A stretch of 64,000 nucleotides of DNA from Catonia carolina (GCA_035578175.1 JAQMRL010000003.1:80487969-80551968), one strand, 5' to 3'. Positions 10,691-25,884 are shown, counted from the stretch's first letter. The notes: generated by a model from the sequence alone, not told the origin. Translations and numbers: made by a program.

Positions 10691-12308
10691 ACTGGGCCTC
10701 TTTCCTTATTACACTGCATATATTTCACGATATTATTATCATGCAAAACTCAATTCCGTAACTTTACAATAATCTCAATAACAACTCCGTTATTACAGCA
10801 CTGAATAACGTAAACTTTATCAAAATACTCCACAATTTCCGATCTCATAAAAGTTCACATTTTAAAGAAATAAACAATAAAACACATAAAACCTACTAAA
10901 TTAAATAAAACTAAATGTAAGTTTATTAAAATAAAATTAACTCCTTGCAAATTTCAATACAAATTGAAATTTTAAAGTTGACGGCAATTAGAAATTGTTC
11001 CTAGATTCAATTCAAAATTTATCTTAACCAAATAACGAAAATTAGAATTAGGAAATTTCAAAAACCCATAAATGTTTTTTAACGTGTAGCAGCCAGTTTT
11101 GAGGTTTCATTATTGTAAAACATGTCATTTAAAATATCTCGCTACAAACGTACATTTTTTATTTGTGTGCAATGAATTACAACAACAAAAATTGTGTTCA
11201 AGGTGACAATGATACAAATGATAACATGAACGACATAAGCAACCAAACCACCCATTGATGGAGCTTCTTCGTTATTATTTTACTAATGGAATTCTGAATC
11301 AGTGTATATTAGTTATATAACAGTCATATAAATTGTTTTTTTATTAGGTCAATAACAATCTCTGTTCCAAGTTCTCTTTAGCTTTCTGGGAGGCTAAAGT
11401 AGAAGTATTGTCCGGTAAAAGTAATTAATAATACAAGTAAAAGTTGTTGTTATAAAGAAACTAAAATATGTAGGTATGATACTCAGGTTCTAACAAAATT
11501 AATCAAAAACATATGATAGTCTAATAATTATTTTTCGGCGAAAAACAGAACTCAGATGAATTGAAGGTGACACTTAAACTCTTTATTTGCCGTGGAAAGA
11601 AATCAATGTTTTCTAACAAAATTGCCAAAATAACTAAATAGGTAGAGTACATTAAAGTAAAATTTTTTGCTTTTCTCATGATCTCTAGCTATTTTCGAAG
11701 TCTGAGGAAAATTTACAGAGGACATTTTATTTATTTCGTTTAACTAGTGATCAAAACAATCTTCTAATATTTTAGAAAATATTATGTGGTTATGACATTC
11801 ATAGGTACTGAAAATCTTAGAAACAATGTATTGTATTTTGATGAAAAACAAACTTTACAATAGGTAAGTTACGATCATTTATTTTCTTGGAATGTAATAT
11901 TTCTTTTGTGTAATCACGAGATGTAGTAACTGAAAATTGTTAAATTTGGAAGGTGTATAAACACTATTAAGAAAACGCTGGTCGGTAATAAGTAGAACGT
12001 AACCGTTTTTAAGTTTAATCACACCGTGGTTGTGTCAGTTTTAATTTATAGTTAAGAATATCGAAGCATAACTGCTCAGCAGTTGTCAAAAACAGTCTAC
12101 TAAAGTAAGGTTATTAAAACCATTTTAATTTTTACCAAAACTCACCGGAGTATTGATTAGTGAGCCGCAAAAGAAATGGAAATATTATGTTTGAAATTAA
12201 TGTTTCAAGAGTGATATCAACAATCTGGAAATCCAGGAATGTGTGGTATAGTCATTTTTGAGGATATGCGACAATCAAACACCCAAATAATTTTCACTAA
12301 GTAGTTAT
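10691..12308. other. AT-rich non-coding
   Basis: No gene or repeat was recognised. Confidence 0.5.
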
Positions 12309-12319
12309 ATAGGCCTACT

Positions 12320-12723
12320 ATGCCCAAAACGGGCAGGTGGAGTGTTATTTTAATTGCACTCTATCTGTTTGGTCCAGGGCTAAAAAAAATAGTTCTATTT
12401 CTTATCACATAGTCAGCCACTTACGAGTATATGACTGAATTATTTAAGAACAGAAGAGGTAGAGGTGTAAAATACACTAGTCAGAGTTATCTCCTCTGAG
12501 AGTAATGAATTTCACTATGCAGCCAGACCCTGTGGTGAATGAAGTGAAGGTGTCATTTGGAGGGTGGAAAGTGAGTGCTTTTCGGAGGGCCTGGCATGCT
12601 GATAAGCATACTCTTTCAACTCGGTGAGGAAGGCATTGGTAAACCACCCCACCTCTCGTTTTTACTTAGTAAAACCTCTAGAGGTTCAAACCAGCTTTTC
12701 GGCTGTTGACCTAAACAACAACA
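12320..12723 (+). mobile_element. AAC-tail retroposon copy E
   Basis: This is a full-length copy beginning TATGCCCAAAACGGGCAGGTGG and ending GACCTAAACAACAACA. It is flanked by an 11-bp duplication with one mismatch: ataggcctact (12309-12319) and atagacctact (12724-12734). The target site was itself a TAGGCCTA motif. The small shared reading frame is interrupted. Confidence 0.85.
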
Positions 12724-12734
12724 ATAGACCTACT

Positions 12735-14085
12735 CTGATATTTTACTTTTTATGGCCGCTAACAAGTTTTTTAGTTTCTTAGAACAAACTCTTAAAAGTC
12801 ATGTCATGTATCTGCCAACGTTACATAAGGAACATAAATAGGCCTATGCGTAACGAAAACTTCTCAATTTCAATAATATTTAAAGAATTAATTACAAAAT
12901 TTGTTATTATAATTTATTAAAAATTAAATAAAACAAAATTTTTAAATTTAATTAATTAAAATAAATTTTTTTATTAAATTAAAAATTAAAATATTAAATA
13001 TTATTATAAAATTTGAGCTTTTTGGTTTCTGTAAATTTTGGAATACGAAATAAAAAATTCTTTCCCAACATTTAATTTTGAATATGTGATTGTTAACTTC
13101 AAAATATGATTCTAGATTCAGGGATTGTAAAAATTATAGGTTGAATAAGTCAGTCAAAGATTGTTCTTGACTTCAAATTTCTTTACACTGATTTACATTT
13201 TTAAATTTTTTTAAATCTAATTCATAACAGAATAAAGGCGTATTATAAAATACATCTTCTAACCAAATGACTAGTTCCATTATGTTAAACTAGTATCTAA
13301 GGCAGACAATACTGTCCATCAAGCCCAGTTTAAGCTGTTACATTAGATTATAACACATGCCTAATCTCACTCTCAGCTTCACTGTAACAGTAATATTACT
13401 GATATATGAAATCCCATGTGAAACTAGTAGTATACTAGCGTTTTAGTATAATTGTATCATAAACTTCAGAGTCGGTACTGATTTTTAAACTTGTTCGTTA
13501 AATAATTCTAAATTGTTCAAGTAGAATAGAAATATCTCTTAGGTTAACAACTTCAATAACATTTAATGCTTTCATTTCTTAAGTATCATCTGATCTCATC
13601 GAAACAGAATTTTTATTTTGACCATCTACATTGAAACTTTTGTGAATCATCAGTGTTTCAGTTTCTTTTTGAATCTTTAGTTTCTTTTGTGAAAAAACTT
13701 CAGTGGAAGCTACTTTCCGCACAGTTTAAACAAGAAAGAGATAAAATCTAGAGGTTGTGCAAATGCAAAGTGTTAGATTTAAAAAAATCCACATAGCACG
13801 ATCTTAATCATATAAGCCTTACTTTGACATAACAACGCTTGTTACATGTTCAAATAGAGTTCTAAAGAAAAATTATTTAAATATTCGTACAAAACCTTTA
13901 GAACTTAACCGCCGCCAGAAGCTACTCTTCTGCTTAATGACCTTCGATCAAAATTGAACTTCCGTTTTAAAATTTTAATTTATAAAACCCTTTTGAGGCC
14001 AATCTGAACTTATCGTGTTAAGAATAGCGGCAGATAGTAACTTAAAGTTGTTATAAGCCTATCAATCAAAAATCTTGAGACTTGC
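12735..14085. other. AT-rich non-coding
   Basis: 12890-13010 is almost pure A/T low-complexity sequence. No gene was recognised. Confidence 0.5.
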
Positions 14086-14455
14086 TTCTAAGTGGTTCTT
14101 TTCATGTAAACAATAAAATCCTTCACGAAGATTTAAAAATTCCGACAACGCAGAAACTGTAATTAATTTCTATAGTAAATTTTGTGAATGACTAGATAAC
14201 CGTCCGGACTAACTAGCTCGAGATCTAGCTACAAGGAACTTCTTGGCTGTACTAGTTTTAAAGCGAAAATGGAGCAGAGACCTCTCAGTCTGAATAACGG
14301 ACAACACCCGTAGTTCTAAACGGAAAATGTAGACTACCACTGGTACCTCTTATCCTGAAAGTTAAATTCCTCACCGACCGTTAAATTACAAATAATATAC
14401 GGAAATTGTACAGCTTAGTACCGTAATAAAAATTACAGACAAAATAATACTCGAA
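14086..14455 (+). mobile_element. 5'-truncated Jockey 3' end, copy 1
   Basis: A frameshifted FHVNNKILHEDLKIPTTQKL segment is followed by LKRKWSRDLSV and a stop, then a ~180-bp 3' UTR ending ACCGTAATAAAAATTAC. The last coding block matches the Jockey C-terminus (RRLRRKWSRDLLI). The same coding end and UTR recur at 28205-28541 and 33862-34205, so these are three insertions of one subfamily, all on the plus strand. Confidence 0.8.
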
Positions 14456-17400
14456 GTTTTGAAAATGAACACAAATGTTTATACATGGATAAACTAATAA
14501 ATTAATAGTGAATTTTTAAGTTAATCACGAAATAATTAAAAAGATATTACCAGTTTTTGAGTTGTGGCCTGTCGTGTGCCGTTACTGTGCATGGTAGTTG
14601 TTTTGAAGGAAAAATGTTCTTATCACAGCTATGTGATCTACGAGTCTATGCTCAGACCTGTATTGTTTTAGTAGTAAAATTTTTATAGTTAAGCCGCTGC
14701 TTTAAAATATTTGAAAACCTTTCGATATTTGTTGATATGAAAAACCGTAGTTAATTTGACTGATTCAAAACGTTAATTTTGTTGTCTGTTCTTGTAAGTT
14801 ACAACAAACGAAAGTTTTAACCTTAAACAACTTGTTTGGTAATATTAAGTAACTTATTTGAATTTTGATTTTTGTTCTGAAACACATTTTCAGACCTTCT
14901 TTCTCTGAGAATAAAAAAACTCAGTGAGGTTTAACACAGTTAAATACAGTGCAGAGAAATTAAGAGGCCGTGTAAATAAGTAATTTTTTAATTTCATACA
15001 ATTAGTTTACTTAGGGCCTATTAAAACAGAATATGACAGAATTAACAATGGGTACGTATAAAAAAAGAAATAAAATAACTTATGAGTAGCCTATCTATGT
15101 AGGTCTATGACGCTTATTTGTAAATTATTACCTTTTTAATATGAAAAGAAACGAAATTTTCAACTATTTTTAAAATTTTATAAATGTTTGCTACCATTTT
15201 ATTGCAAAGTTGTAATGTTCTTAACTTGCCCAACAGGTTTCAGGGCAAAAATTATAATAAGTGTTGATGTTCTTGTTAAACGATGATTATTTTTAATGTA
15301 TCATTTCAGTTCTTTACTTTCAAGTTTATTTATTTTTATTGGCGTTTCCATTTATTTTGTTTACTGTCATGGCTATTGTTATTTAATATTTTTGTATATT
15401 TATGGTTGTTAAAGGTTTCTCAGTCTCAATTAATTTTTAAAATTTATTTTATAAGTTTTTGGATTTATTTGGAATAAGCATTCAAATGTTTTTTTTAAAA
15501 TTCAATTTTTCGTCTGCTGATTGCAATACATATCCTATAGTTTGTTGAAAATCACTTTTGTTTTTATGTAATCAGACATCAATGGATAGCTGATCATCAG
15601 ACTGTTGAATATTTTCTTCATAGAGTTGCTCATAGTTCACAAGTTAAACAGATTGTAATGTTACTGTCTAGTTAAAATTAAAAATTATTTTATAAGAAAC
15701 TCTTACAATCAGAAGAACAACAGTTAAAATATAAATTGTTTGTGGACTGCTTTAACCACTGAATAATGTTGATACCACTTGTGTTCTGGACTATTTATTG
15801 ATAAAAAAATTTCATTAAAAACCAGGTCCTTAAAAATTTTATTTAAAACAGCATTATTGTAGGAAAGAATAAAATTCTATTAAATTAAACAAGAAAACGA
15901 GTAATTTATAACTCAGAATTATCAACTGAGAGAAAAAGAAACAATTTCTTACATGCAATTACTTGACAAATTAACGCGCTGGTTGTCGAATTGTTGAAGT
16001 AGCCTAGGGTGTCAATGAAACCTGACTCATAGATAAATTACCATGTATTCAAAAGTTGTGTATATAAACACAAAATATTTTTGTAAAATCTACCTGAAAA
16101 GTGAATCATTAGGAAGAAGTTTTATTATTTTAACCTATTAAATTTATTTTAAGTCAAAATAATCAAATAAATAGACCTACTACTTCTTTATGGCTGAAAT
16201 GTTGAACATAATCAAATAGCCTATTTTTAGTACTTCTTCATGTTCATCAAAATTCTACATTTAAAATTGTGTAATTATCAAAAAAATGTATACTTGTATG
16301 AAAAGTACAACGCTAATGGATTATTTTTAATGTTGATTAAAAATAATTTAAAGAAATTAGGAAATTTTGTTTATAGGAAACAAAATAATATTAATGTAAC
16401 TTACTTTAACAAAAAAATTTAGTTTTCCAGCCGACGCAACGTGGTTGCCGTTCAAATGTTACACACCCCGTGGTATGCTTGTCGGCTTAAAATATCGGCC
16501 TAAAAATTTTTATTTTATCTTCAAAACCAAATACTGTGTACCTTGTTTACTTTATACTTATAAAAAAAATACTTTTTTATGTATGTCAGAAGTTTGTTGA
16601 CATTTATCTCGTACGGAAATTCGAGTTACAAATCGTATAATGAACCTGACTACTGGCCTACCTCGAAATGAATAGGCCTAATTGTAAAGATTTGATAATA
16701 CTTAGGTATCTGCTGCTAATTCTTTTTATATTTAAAAAAAATTGATTTTTCAATCATAAAATGTCTGAGTTACATTGCAAATATAAAATCATCAAATGAA
16801 TAATTTTATAAAAATTAAGTTTTACAGAAAAATTAACTAGAAATTTTAATATTTAACGTCCGTTTCTATTTAAATAAATTTAAGTTTCGTATCTTTAAAA
16901 CTAACAAAGAATATTTTATGGTATTCCTTTGAAATTAACGAATAATTTTAGGTTGTTGTACCCTATTTGTTTTAAGATAATTTAACAAAGGAAACTAACG
17001 GTATCAGTTTAACTGTGTTAGACCCAAAAGTACAAGGAAACAGTTTAATATTTCTTTAAAATTTACCAAATGAATTAATATAAACCTCGTTACATGATAT
17101 TTAGCCTAGTGATGTAACTCGTAGTAAATTTGAAAATTAATGTAGGCCTATCAAGTTTAAATGTAGGCTACATGAAAAAATCAAACTCAACATTGATGGA
17201 TTTGGGACCATTAAGAATTTTTTTAATTGAATCCATCTACAATCTGCTCTTTAGGGAACAATCGTAAATTTGTTAGAAAGAAAAATTACAACCACGAAAA
17301 GGTAACTACCAGTAGAGATCTGAAAAATAAAATTAACTTTCTAACGTAGCCTACACATAATAGGCCTAAATTATGAAAATAATTTTGAAAAACAAAAGAA

Positions 17401-20400
17401 ACAATTTTGTTTACTGAAGAAATAATCTGTAGGATATTTTGGTGTTGTATCACTATACCACCGTTGTCCAGTAAATTAATATCTGAATAATTTTAATGCG
17501 ATTCAATCCGCTTTTCATGCAATAAACTAATAAATTTTGAAATTTATTATCTTATTGCTGAAATAAATAAATCGTTCTGATTATGATTGTTATTTACCAA
17601 AGGACAACTGTTAAAGCTCGGAGGACTTTAGATTGAAAAAGCTAAATAATTTGAGCTCTTGAATAACCGGATGCGTTCCTAAACTGGATACAGGAGGTCT
17701 AGAACGATTTAAAGACCGTTTCATAAATTAGAAGTTATATTTTAAAACGATAATCTTGCTTTCAGTCCGAGTAGCCAAAATATTTCTTTGAATTTGAATT
17801 CTAGAGGTTTCATTTTTGCTGAATGTGTGTTCTACAATTTAGGCGTCTATCCAGCTGTAACCCGAGATATTTAGCTGTATCTGAGTAACTTTTGTGTATA
17901 AAATTCACATGTTAAAATACATAAAAAGACAATTTTGATGTCAAAATGTAAATATACTATAGCAATGTGAGTTTCCTTTATCTTTAAATGCTATTATTTT
18001 CTTCTGCTATTCGTGTATTAGAATAGAGTGATGTTAAATTCCGGTGGTAAAATTAGCTGGAAATTTAGGTATTTAACTCTGTTTTAAATAAATTTAATGT
18101 TAAGGTTATTAAAATTATCTAGAATTAATCATGGAATTCTGATGAAATTAATTTAGGCTTTTAAAGCTGTCAAAGCCTATTTATTTTGGGAAAATGAAGC
18201 AACGGAGAATAATTGTTTTGTTTTAATAGTGTTAGACCAGGAAGTACAAAACAAAAATTTAAAATTTCTTAAAATTTACCAAAAAATTTAGAATAGGTTT
18301 CGTTAGATAATATTTAACTTATTGAAGGTTCTTACCGTAAACACGGAAATTTAAGTAACCTACCAATTTTTTAAATAGGCCTACTTACCCATAAAAAAAT
18401 AAAATTCAACATTGATTGATTTAAACCATAAAAAAACTATGTAGGTTCTTTTAAAAGCTTACAAAACTAAAGAATGAGATATTTATTTGTTAATTTCTTA
18501 CGTTGCCCGTAATTTCTTAGTTTTACAAATATAAGTTATATATGGTTTCTAATAATATGATTTTTTTTTAAATACATTTGAAATTGTACTCGTTAGGGCT
18601 TAAACAATTTTCACCAACCGATAACATAAAAAATAACCAGAAAGTTTATGAAATAAATAACGATTTTATTTCTATTTTACTTTATTTTATTTTATTTCAC
18701 GCGACGATTTCACTAAATCATTTTTTATGTACTAATTATAAAGAATTTAGGCCTAATGGGGATTTTAAAAATAGCCTAAGCTGTGTACCTACTTATTTAA
18801 AATAGCTAATACGGACGGATAAATCTCTGTTTACATATTTGTTAATCAGGCTCCATCTGATGAATAAATTGCATTAGATCTGTTAACCTAAAATCAGGAA
18901 AGTAAATAGCCTAAATTATAAGTGAGTAAGAATTTGATTTCCTGAAATTTTAAAAATAGGCTATTTATGAAGAAGATAATAATAAAAAGTCTGTTTAAAA
19001 TTAACACCAACTACCGTTACTACGATTATTTTTTGTTTATTTGTTACAAATAGTTTATTATTGTCACATCAACATTTTTAGTTTGTAACGACCCCATTAC
19101 ATAATAAAAAACAAGTAACATAACAAAGGATTAGGCTACATACAACAATGTACATAAGGTTTATAATAATGATTTAGGTACAATTGAACGATTCATTATT
19201 TTAGATTTTTCACATTATTTTGTATGAATAGTAGGCTATTTTTTGTTTTGTTTAAATCGCTAAGAAAATTTCGAAGCACAATTAGTCTATTTTTTCTTAC
19301 AAATATATTGCGAGTGAAGTTTTTAACTTTCTTCAAAACTACTAAAATACGTAGCCTTTTAAAAAGGCTTATTTAAAAATAAATTAAATTGATAATTTCT
19401 TCCTATAGCTATTATTTTAATAGCACTAATGTATTTAGTATATATTAGGTGAATCATAATCTGTTATCAATAGCCTATTAGATAACAGAACGCTGCACTA
19501 ATTAATTATAAATTTATAATCGGCCTACCTCTTTGTTTTAAATTATCTTCAGTTTGAATTGTTTAAGCAGAGCTTAAATTGCAAAGTCTAAAACACAGTA
19601 ATCATTAATAGGCCTACATACCTATGTTATCCAAATCTCTAATTCTGAAATGGGATTATTATAAAGCTATCTATTACTAAACACAAAAAAATTTGTTATT
19701 CGGGTTCCTATATTATTGAAGATTTATTAACAAAAATTTTTAGCAGCCAACATTTTTTTATATATAAACATTTTTAAGTATTAGGTATTAGGCGGCAGCA
19801 CATAATAAAATTAGCCTACACAAGGTTTAAAAACCAAATTACAAATTATAATTTTATTTTTCAAATAATGTCACTAAATCAAAATCAAAAATTCAACTAA
19901 AAATAGTGTAGGCCTACTTAAAAAAATGAAAATTTTAAATGGTTTTCAAAGAGTCAAATGTGAGCAAAATCTTAAGAAAGACTCAATTTTATTCAACATG
20001 TAGAATTTAGTTTTATGAACTTCTTTCTTTCAAGTTTTAAATGATTAGGCTAAAGTTTATGGGAATTACAAAAAAAATAATTTCTAAAAAGGCTGTAGTT
20101 TATCGGATCAAAAAATTAATGTAGGCCTATTTTTATATATAATTTATAAGCCTAAATTTTATAATTTCGCAATTAAAATAATTTTTTTATTGTTATATTT
20201 TTGTCACAATGTGAAATTGAACCTTTAACTTCAAATGAAAGAGAAAGATATTTTTAACTTAACCTATTAAGTTAGTTTGTTTGTGGACTATTCAATCCCT
20301 TTGGATAAATTATGTGTTCGCCTACCAATAGGCTTCATTTGTTATCATATATTTTTATCCAAAGACTAAAATTATTATATTAAAAGTTTTACTTAAAAAA

Positions 20401-20879
20401 AGTGATAGAATCTAAGTACCCAATCGTAGGCCATTACGTAAGATTGTAAGAAATTACATTTGGTAAAGGAGAAAATAATTAAATCTAATAAGTTATTAAA
20501 ACAATTACATGCTTAAGGACAAATTTTGGTCCATTCATGAAATTTTGTAAATTTTACGTAAGGAATACGAATTTGTTATCAATTTCCTGTTAAAGTGTAA
20601 AAGTTTGGTCTCGTAAAAAATTTATGATAGCTACAGAAAATTCTTAATTAGAAAACAGTTCATGTTCTTGGAGTTTTATTACGAGCGAAATAACATTTTC
20701 CTTTTGTTATCATTTCTTTTCTTCACTGTCTGATAAGGGCAAAAATTAAAAAAGTTGTAGCATTAGTAAAATTTTATGAAAACAAAGAAGAGTAAAAGAA
20801 TTATTAGTAATAAATTTGAAGAAAGTTTTTCTTTTTCTGTTGCATTTAAGAATTTAATAAAACAATGTAAAGAAAGAAC
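14456..20879. other. 6.4-kb AT-rich desert
   Basis: No coding frame, LINE motif, terminal repeat or pol III box was recognised. Short open frames at 15283-15477, 16240-16422 and 18578-18805 encode AT-biased hydrophobic or Asn/Lys-rich peptides and look like chance. TAGGCCTA motifs are frequent here (for example 16674, 17145, 18376, 19608, 19911, 20121). It could be intronic or intergenic. Confidence 0.45.
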
Positions 20880-21420
20880 AAGGAAAATTACGTCACACAG
20901 GAAGACGCGGGCGTCGGATGAAAGAACAGCGCAGCATCGGTCGATGAGGAACCTTGGAGGGAGGTGGGGAGGGGCGGGGCTGCGCACATGGTCTGCGCAC
21001 CCCCTCGTCCATAACTGTGCTCATACGCAACGTGGAAATTGTAAAAAATATATAAAAAAATGTTGAAACAACCAGTAAAAAAGAAGGAACACGGGGAAAA
21101 CAGATAATTATTTCAGAATTAAAAGCGCAGATAAAAATTCAGTCATTGGGGTCCCATATTGGAGCGATGTGACAGTCGGCGCTCTGCGGCTTCAGACGGG
21201 TTTTGAAAAACTACAAGATTGCCTTATGTCGTTAAGGATCCGTGTAAGGGTTTTGGGGGTGGGGGCAGTGAAGTGTGGAAGTCTACCTAAGGAGGAGCCC
21301 CTCCCCCCTGGCACTATTCTCAAGACCCCGGCGGTCGATATAAGAAAATGACGTCAGCTTGTTCCCTATTGGTCCACAACTAACCAGGTAAGAACTGCGC
21401 TTTCATTCCTTACAACAAAC
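20880..21420 (+). promoter_or_regulatory. candidate CpG-rich promoter and first-exon donor
   Basis: The GC and CpG content are far above the flanks. On the plus strand there is a CGTCAC half-CRE at about 20890, a GC box GGGGCGGGGC at 20971-20980, a TATA-like TATAAG at 21339-21344, a full CRE palindrome TGACGTCA at 21349-21356, an inverted CCAAT box at about 21367, and a consensus splice donor CAG|GTAAGA with GT at 21388-21389. This order fits a promoter with a short 5' exon. Open frames at 20776-21066 and 21169-21351 have no recognisable domain and may be non-coding. No downstream exon was identified. Confidence 0.45.
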
Positions 21421-23310
21421 TGATCTCATCTGAATCCAGACCTACCCCCCTTGAGACTCTTCCGTATACTCAATCGATATCTTCTCCTTCGCAGTCCCCT
21501 TACCCCTTCCATGTTGCCTGCTACTTAACTCAGAAGAATTCTTCCTCCTCCTACCATCCTCCCTTCGAATAAAGTAACTACTTCTTAAACTCTTGTACGC
21601 AGGTTCCCTTAAAACTCAGCTTAAGCCTTTCTGCACGTAACATCTTTCATTTTTAAAGAAAACCGTCAGATAAGTTACTCTACTAGAAGAAATACTTCAC
21701 ATTATCTTATAAACCTACATTATTTATATTTGAAGCATTACTTTTCTTACTTGAAAAATTATTCACATAATATAAAGAAAATTTTGAGAATTAAACGGAG
21801 AACTGCAGAATCTTCTTGAAAAAAATTCATGCTACAGTTTAAATGATCTAAAATTCAGTAGCTGTATACTAAAATATTTTAAGTAACTCCTAATATATTA
21901 ATCAAAATAAGTTTTTTATGATGAAATGTTAAAAAATTAAAGGAATAAAATTTATGAAATTTTCATAATAATTTTGAGTTTATTAAAAAAAAATATTAAT
22001 TTGTATTTATTGAACTTATGTATAACTTACTGCTTTTCAGCGGTAAATAGGCTCTTATTACTTCAAACTAAATGTAAATTTTATAATAAAAAAGGCTGCA
22101 AAAGTTTATTATAAGAATTCATAGCTAGTTTATTTAAGAATAGAACATCTTTTATTATACTATTTGAAAAAATATCTTAAAATTGATTGACACTTAGGAT
22201 CAAATTTAATAATTACATTTATATTTGATTTTAATGTCACAATAAGCGATAAAATACAGATCCCAAAATTATAGCTAAATGTTTTTATTAAAAAATTAAT
22301 TGCTGAGGACGGGCACTGGATCATTTGAAGAGAAAGAAATTTAGCTTATCATTTGAAGAGAAGATAGGTCTATTTATTAATAGGTTAAATTGTCGACCAG
22401 ATAGTACCAGAAATTTTTATTTTTATGTAAAAGCCAAAAAATTATTTATTTTTATAATTATTATTTCATAGAATAATAAAATACTTTTTTCGTAGCTACT
22501 ACATTTCTATTAATTTCTATGATGAATAATTGACTTTGTTTCATTTAAAGATACTGTTTACGTTATTTATAAAAACAATTTTAATGTGGTTTGTAAACTT
22601 TTTCTAGTAATATATTAGCTTTGTTTGTTTATCTTTGTATTTTTTTATTACTTAATTTAATTTTTAGATAAATTAAATCTAGTTATAGTATTGTTGCAAA
22701 CGTAATAGGCTACAAAAACTATTAATGTTAAGACTATATTATAATTACTTTATTTTCAAATTAAAAATATTAGACATTCATCGATAGCATTATTTAATTA
22801 AATTACTTTAGTCAAATTACTACACAAATAACTTAGCAATCTTAAGATTTTTTTCTATAGGCCTACTTAGATTTCTTTTGGCACCGCAGGTGCGAAGTTT
22901 TTAATTTAATTAGGTCTCTTAAAACCGCATGGGAAACGTTAAGTCAAGTACACATACTAGGATTGTAAAACTTATATAGAAAAATTAAATTTTATAACGC
23001 TTAAATTAACTAACAGAATTGTTTTTTCTTCACACTTAGCCTACATAATTTAAATATCCATTGAAATAAATAAAACAACTTAAAAACATTTACACAAATA
23101 TTAACAAAATCAGAAATAACTCAGTTTTATACAGAGTGTTGTAAGTTTGTAAAGAAATTATCGAGCCTGATAGCATAGTTATTAGATAAAAAATACCACT
23201 AAGAAATATTGGTTGACTTAATGAAACACAACAAATTTTATGTTCCTGTTCTATTTCCTTTAGCCTAATATTTTTAAAATATTCCCTATAAAATAAGATA
23301 TTTATTTTTA

Positions 23311-23339
23311 TATTATTATTATTATTATTATTATTATTA
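23311..23339. repeat. (ATT)n microsatellite
   Basis: About ten ATT units in a row. Confidence 0.9.
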
Positions 23340-25884
23340 CAAAACCAAAATTATAAGTCAACTGGTAACTTATTTATGTTCGGCCTAGTATTTAGAAGTA
23401 ATTTTAAATATTTGTATTTAGATGTAAGTAACTTGTAAATAAAATTGTACATAACGTATTTGTTTATTCTTTTACTACCTTTATTCCAATTTTATAGAAC
23501 TACATCATAAAAATATTAATTAATAAATCGTTATTAAATTAAGGTAGAATATTAAATACCTAATAATTTTAATTAGTTTTATAAGTTTAAAGAATAATGG
23601 AATTTTTATTTAGATGTAGGCCTAAATTTATTGGTGTTGCTAACCATTGTTTCATTGTAATGAAATTGTAAATAATTACGGTAAACAAAAACGGTAAACA
23701 AGAACGATATAATAAATAGCTGTAGTATATTAATTTTAGATACCTATTTCAGTTGGTTTTATTTTCAAAGATAATTAATTAGTATAGGCTACATTTAAAA
23801 ATGAACTTTTAATTCCGGTTTTTAGACTATAAAAATGTATTAAACAATTAAATGTAAGACAAACATAAGTTAAGATAAAACAGACTAAAAATTTCATTCT
23901 TAAAGTTGCTAAAAATATCTTATTTTTTTAAAAAATCATTTAAGTTTTTAAAAAACTTTATTCACAGTTAGTTAAACGTAACTTAAGTAAGGTATAGAAC
24001 AATATTATATTTTATTATGTATTTTTGTAAGTACTATAACAAAATTTATTTTAAGCTAAGGCTATTTAAACTTGTCTTATATTACGTATGTATTATTTTT
24101 AAATGCATTTAACCTAAGGATGCAAATAAATTGATTTTAAGAAGAATATCAGACGAAACTTCCTGGTAAGGTAAACATTTAAAATATGTAATAAAAATTC
24201 ATGTAGGCTACTAGAGAACACAAATTTGTTATAAATGTAAAGACAAAATATTTCGGTTTGAAGTAGAAGAATTTGAATACATAGGCCTACCTTATAGTTT
24301 ATTTTTAAAGAAAGATTTTTATTATGGTAACCTACGTTTACTTATCATGTATAAGATGATTAAGATAAATGTTTTTTTTTAAATAGGTTCAATGTACAAT
24401 GGAGAAAGCCACAATTTTTTTATACCACAATACTAAAAATTAAATTACAAAATTATTTTAGTATTTTTAATTTAATTAATTAATTTTTTACAAGTTAATA
24501 TATAACTTGCATTTTATAAAATTCAAGATCTCTGATTAAGAAAACTGTTGTAGCAACATTATTACATTAATAATGTAAAATATAACATCTAAATCTTTTA
24601 CAATTTAAAAACATAATAGCAGATAAAAATTAACTACTTACCGAGCGTACAATACACTGGTGAAGCCTATTGTGTGTCACAAGCGACTTGGTATTACTGT
24701 TCACAATTTTTTTTCTAAGATGTTAGGCATGTGTGGAAAGTAAGCCACGAGGGGTTGAAACCTGTTTGTAAGTTTTTGTACTTGACGATGAGCGCGTGCA
24801 ATAAATTCAAAACAAATTCTTGTTCAACCCCTTCTTATTCAAACTAGTTGAATAAAACCTGTAATGATAAGAAATTCAAAGTTACATTATAATTAGTAAT
24901 TAATTCACACAAAAAAAAAATTGAAATAACTTTAGACGATTGCTTATAGGTTATTTCATGAATTCATATTAGACACACTGCAATCAATACCTAAGATTAG
25001 AAAATCAAGTTTCAGGCAAATAAACTGTTTTCATATTAAACTTTTATCTTGAAGAATTAAACTTTTATCTCTGTTTACTATGGTTAATTTCTCTTTTTAT
25101 GAGGAATTAAATAAATTCATATTAATCCTCCTTTTTTTGACAATAAACAATAGACATTTACATTGGTATTACCTATGTATGAAATGTTACAGATTTCTTA
25201 TAAAATTTCCATTTCAATAATTTCCTGAAGGATATCTTTTGATTAGTGGCTGTTAGCTTTATAGGTGAATGGAATGATTTGTATCTAACAGTTACTTTTT
25301 GAAATTACTGAGAATCGCTTACTATATAAATAACAAAAATAAATCGTTCATCAATGTACTAGTGGATATGTTTTGAAAATTTATCTTTTTAACCGGTCAA
25401 AATTGACAAACTTTTACAAAATTACTCAAAAATATATTTAGGAAATATTTTTAAAATAATGTTTGAAAAAACCATTAAAATTTCTAAATTCATACTACAT
25501 ATTTTCCATTTTAAAATAATCTCAGGTTATAATCAAAAAGAAAAGTTGTGAATAGATTAAACTTTGCAGGATTAGTAATCATTGTAAGAATAACTACCAA
25601 TTATAAAATTTTTCTTCTGAAATTAATATTAAAAACATTAAACCACAGGAATGTACAAGTAAATAATCATTATTCCTTAAAAATCGAATTTAGAAAGCTT
25701 GCCTTTCATAAAAGAAGAAATTAGACGATGTAGCGAGAAAAATTTGAAAAAGTTAGAAAAACATCAAAATTCTTTCGCTCTAACCTCCTCGTCAACAGAG
25801 AAGATTCTCACAGACGAACGGTTTAAAACATTAGAGTTGCCTAGATGATTTTGTTAATCATTTAACTCATTTAATTTTTTTAAA

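Noticed and set aside
15283..15477. 64-codon hydrophobic open frame resembling a membrane peptide
   Set aside because: Phe/Leu/Ile-rich composition follows from T-rich DNA; there is no start context, homologue or conservation evidence.
20763..21066. Overlapping open frames on both strands in the GC-rich island
   Set aside because: Stops are rare because of GC content; no domain. Kept only as part of the promoter-like region.
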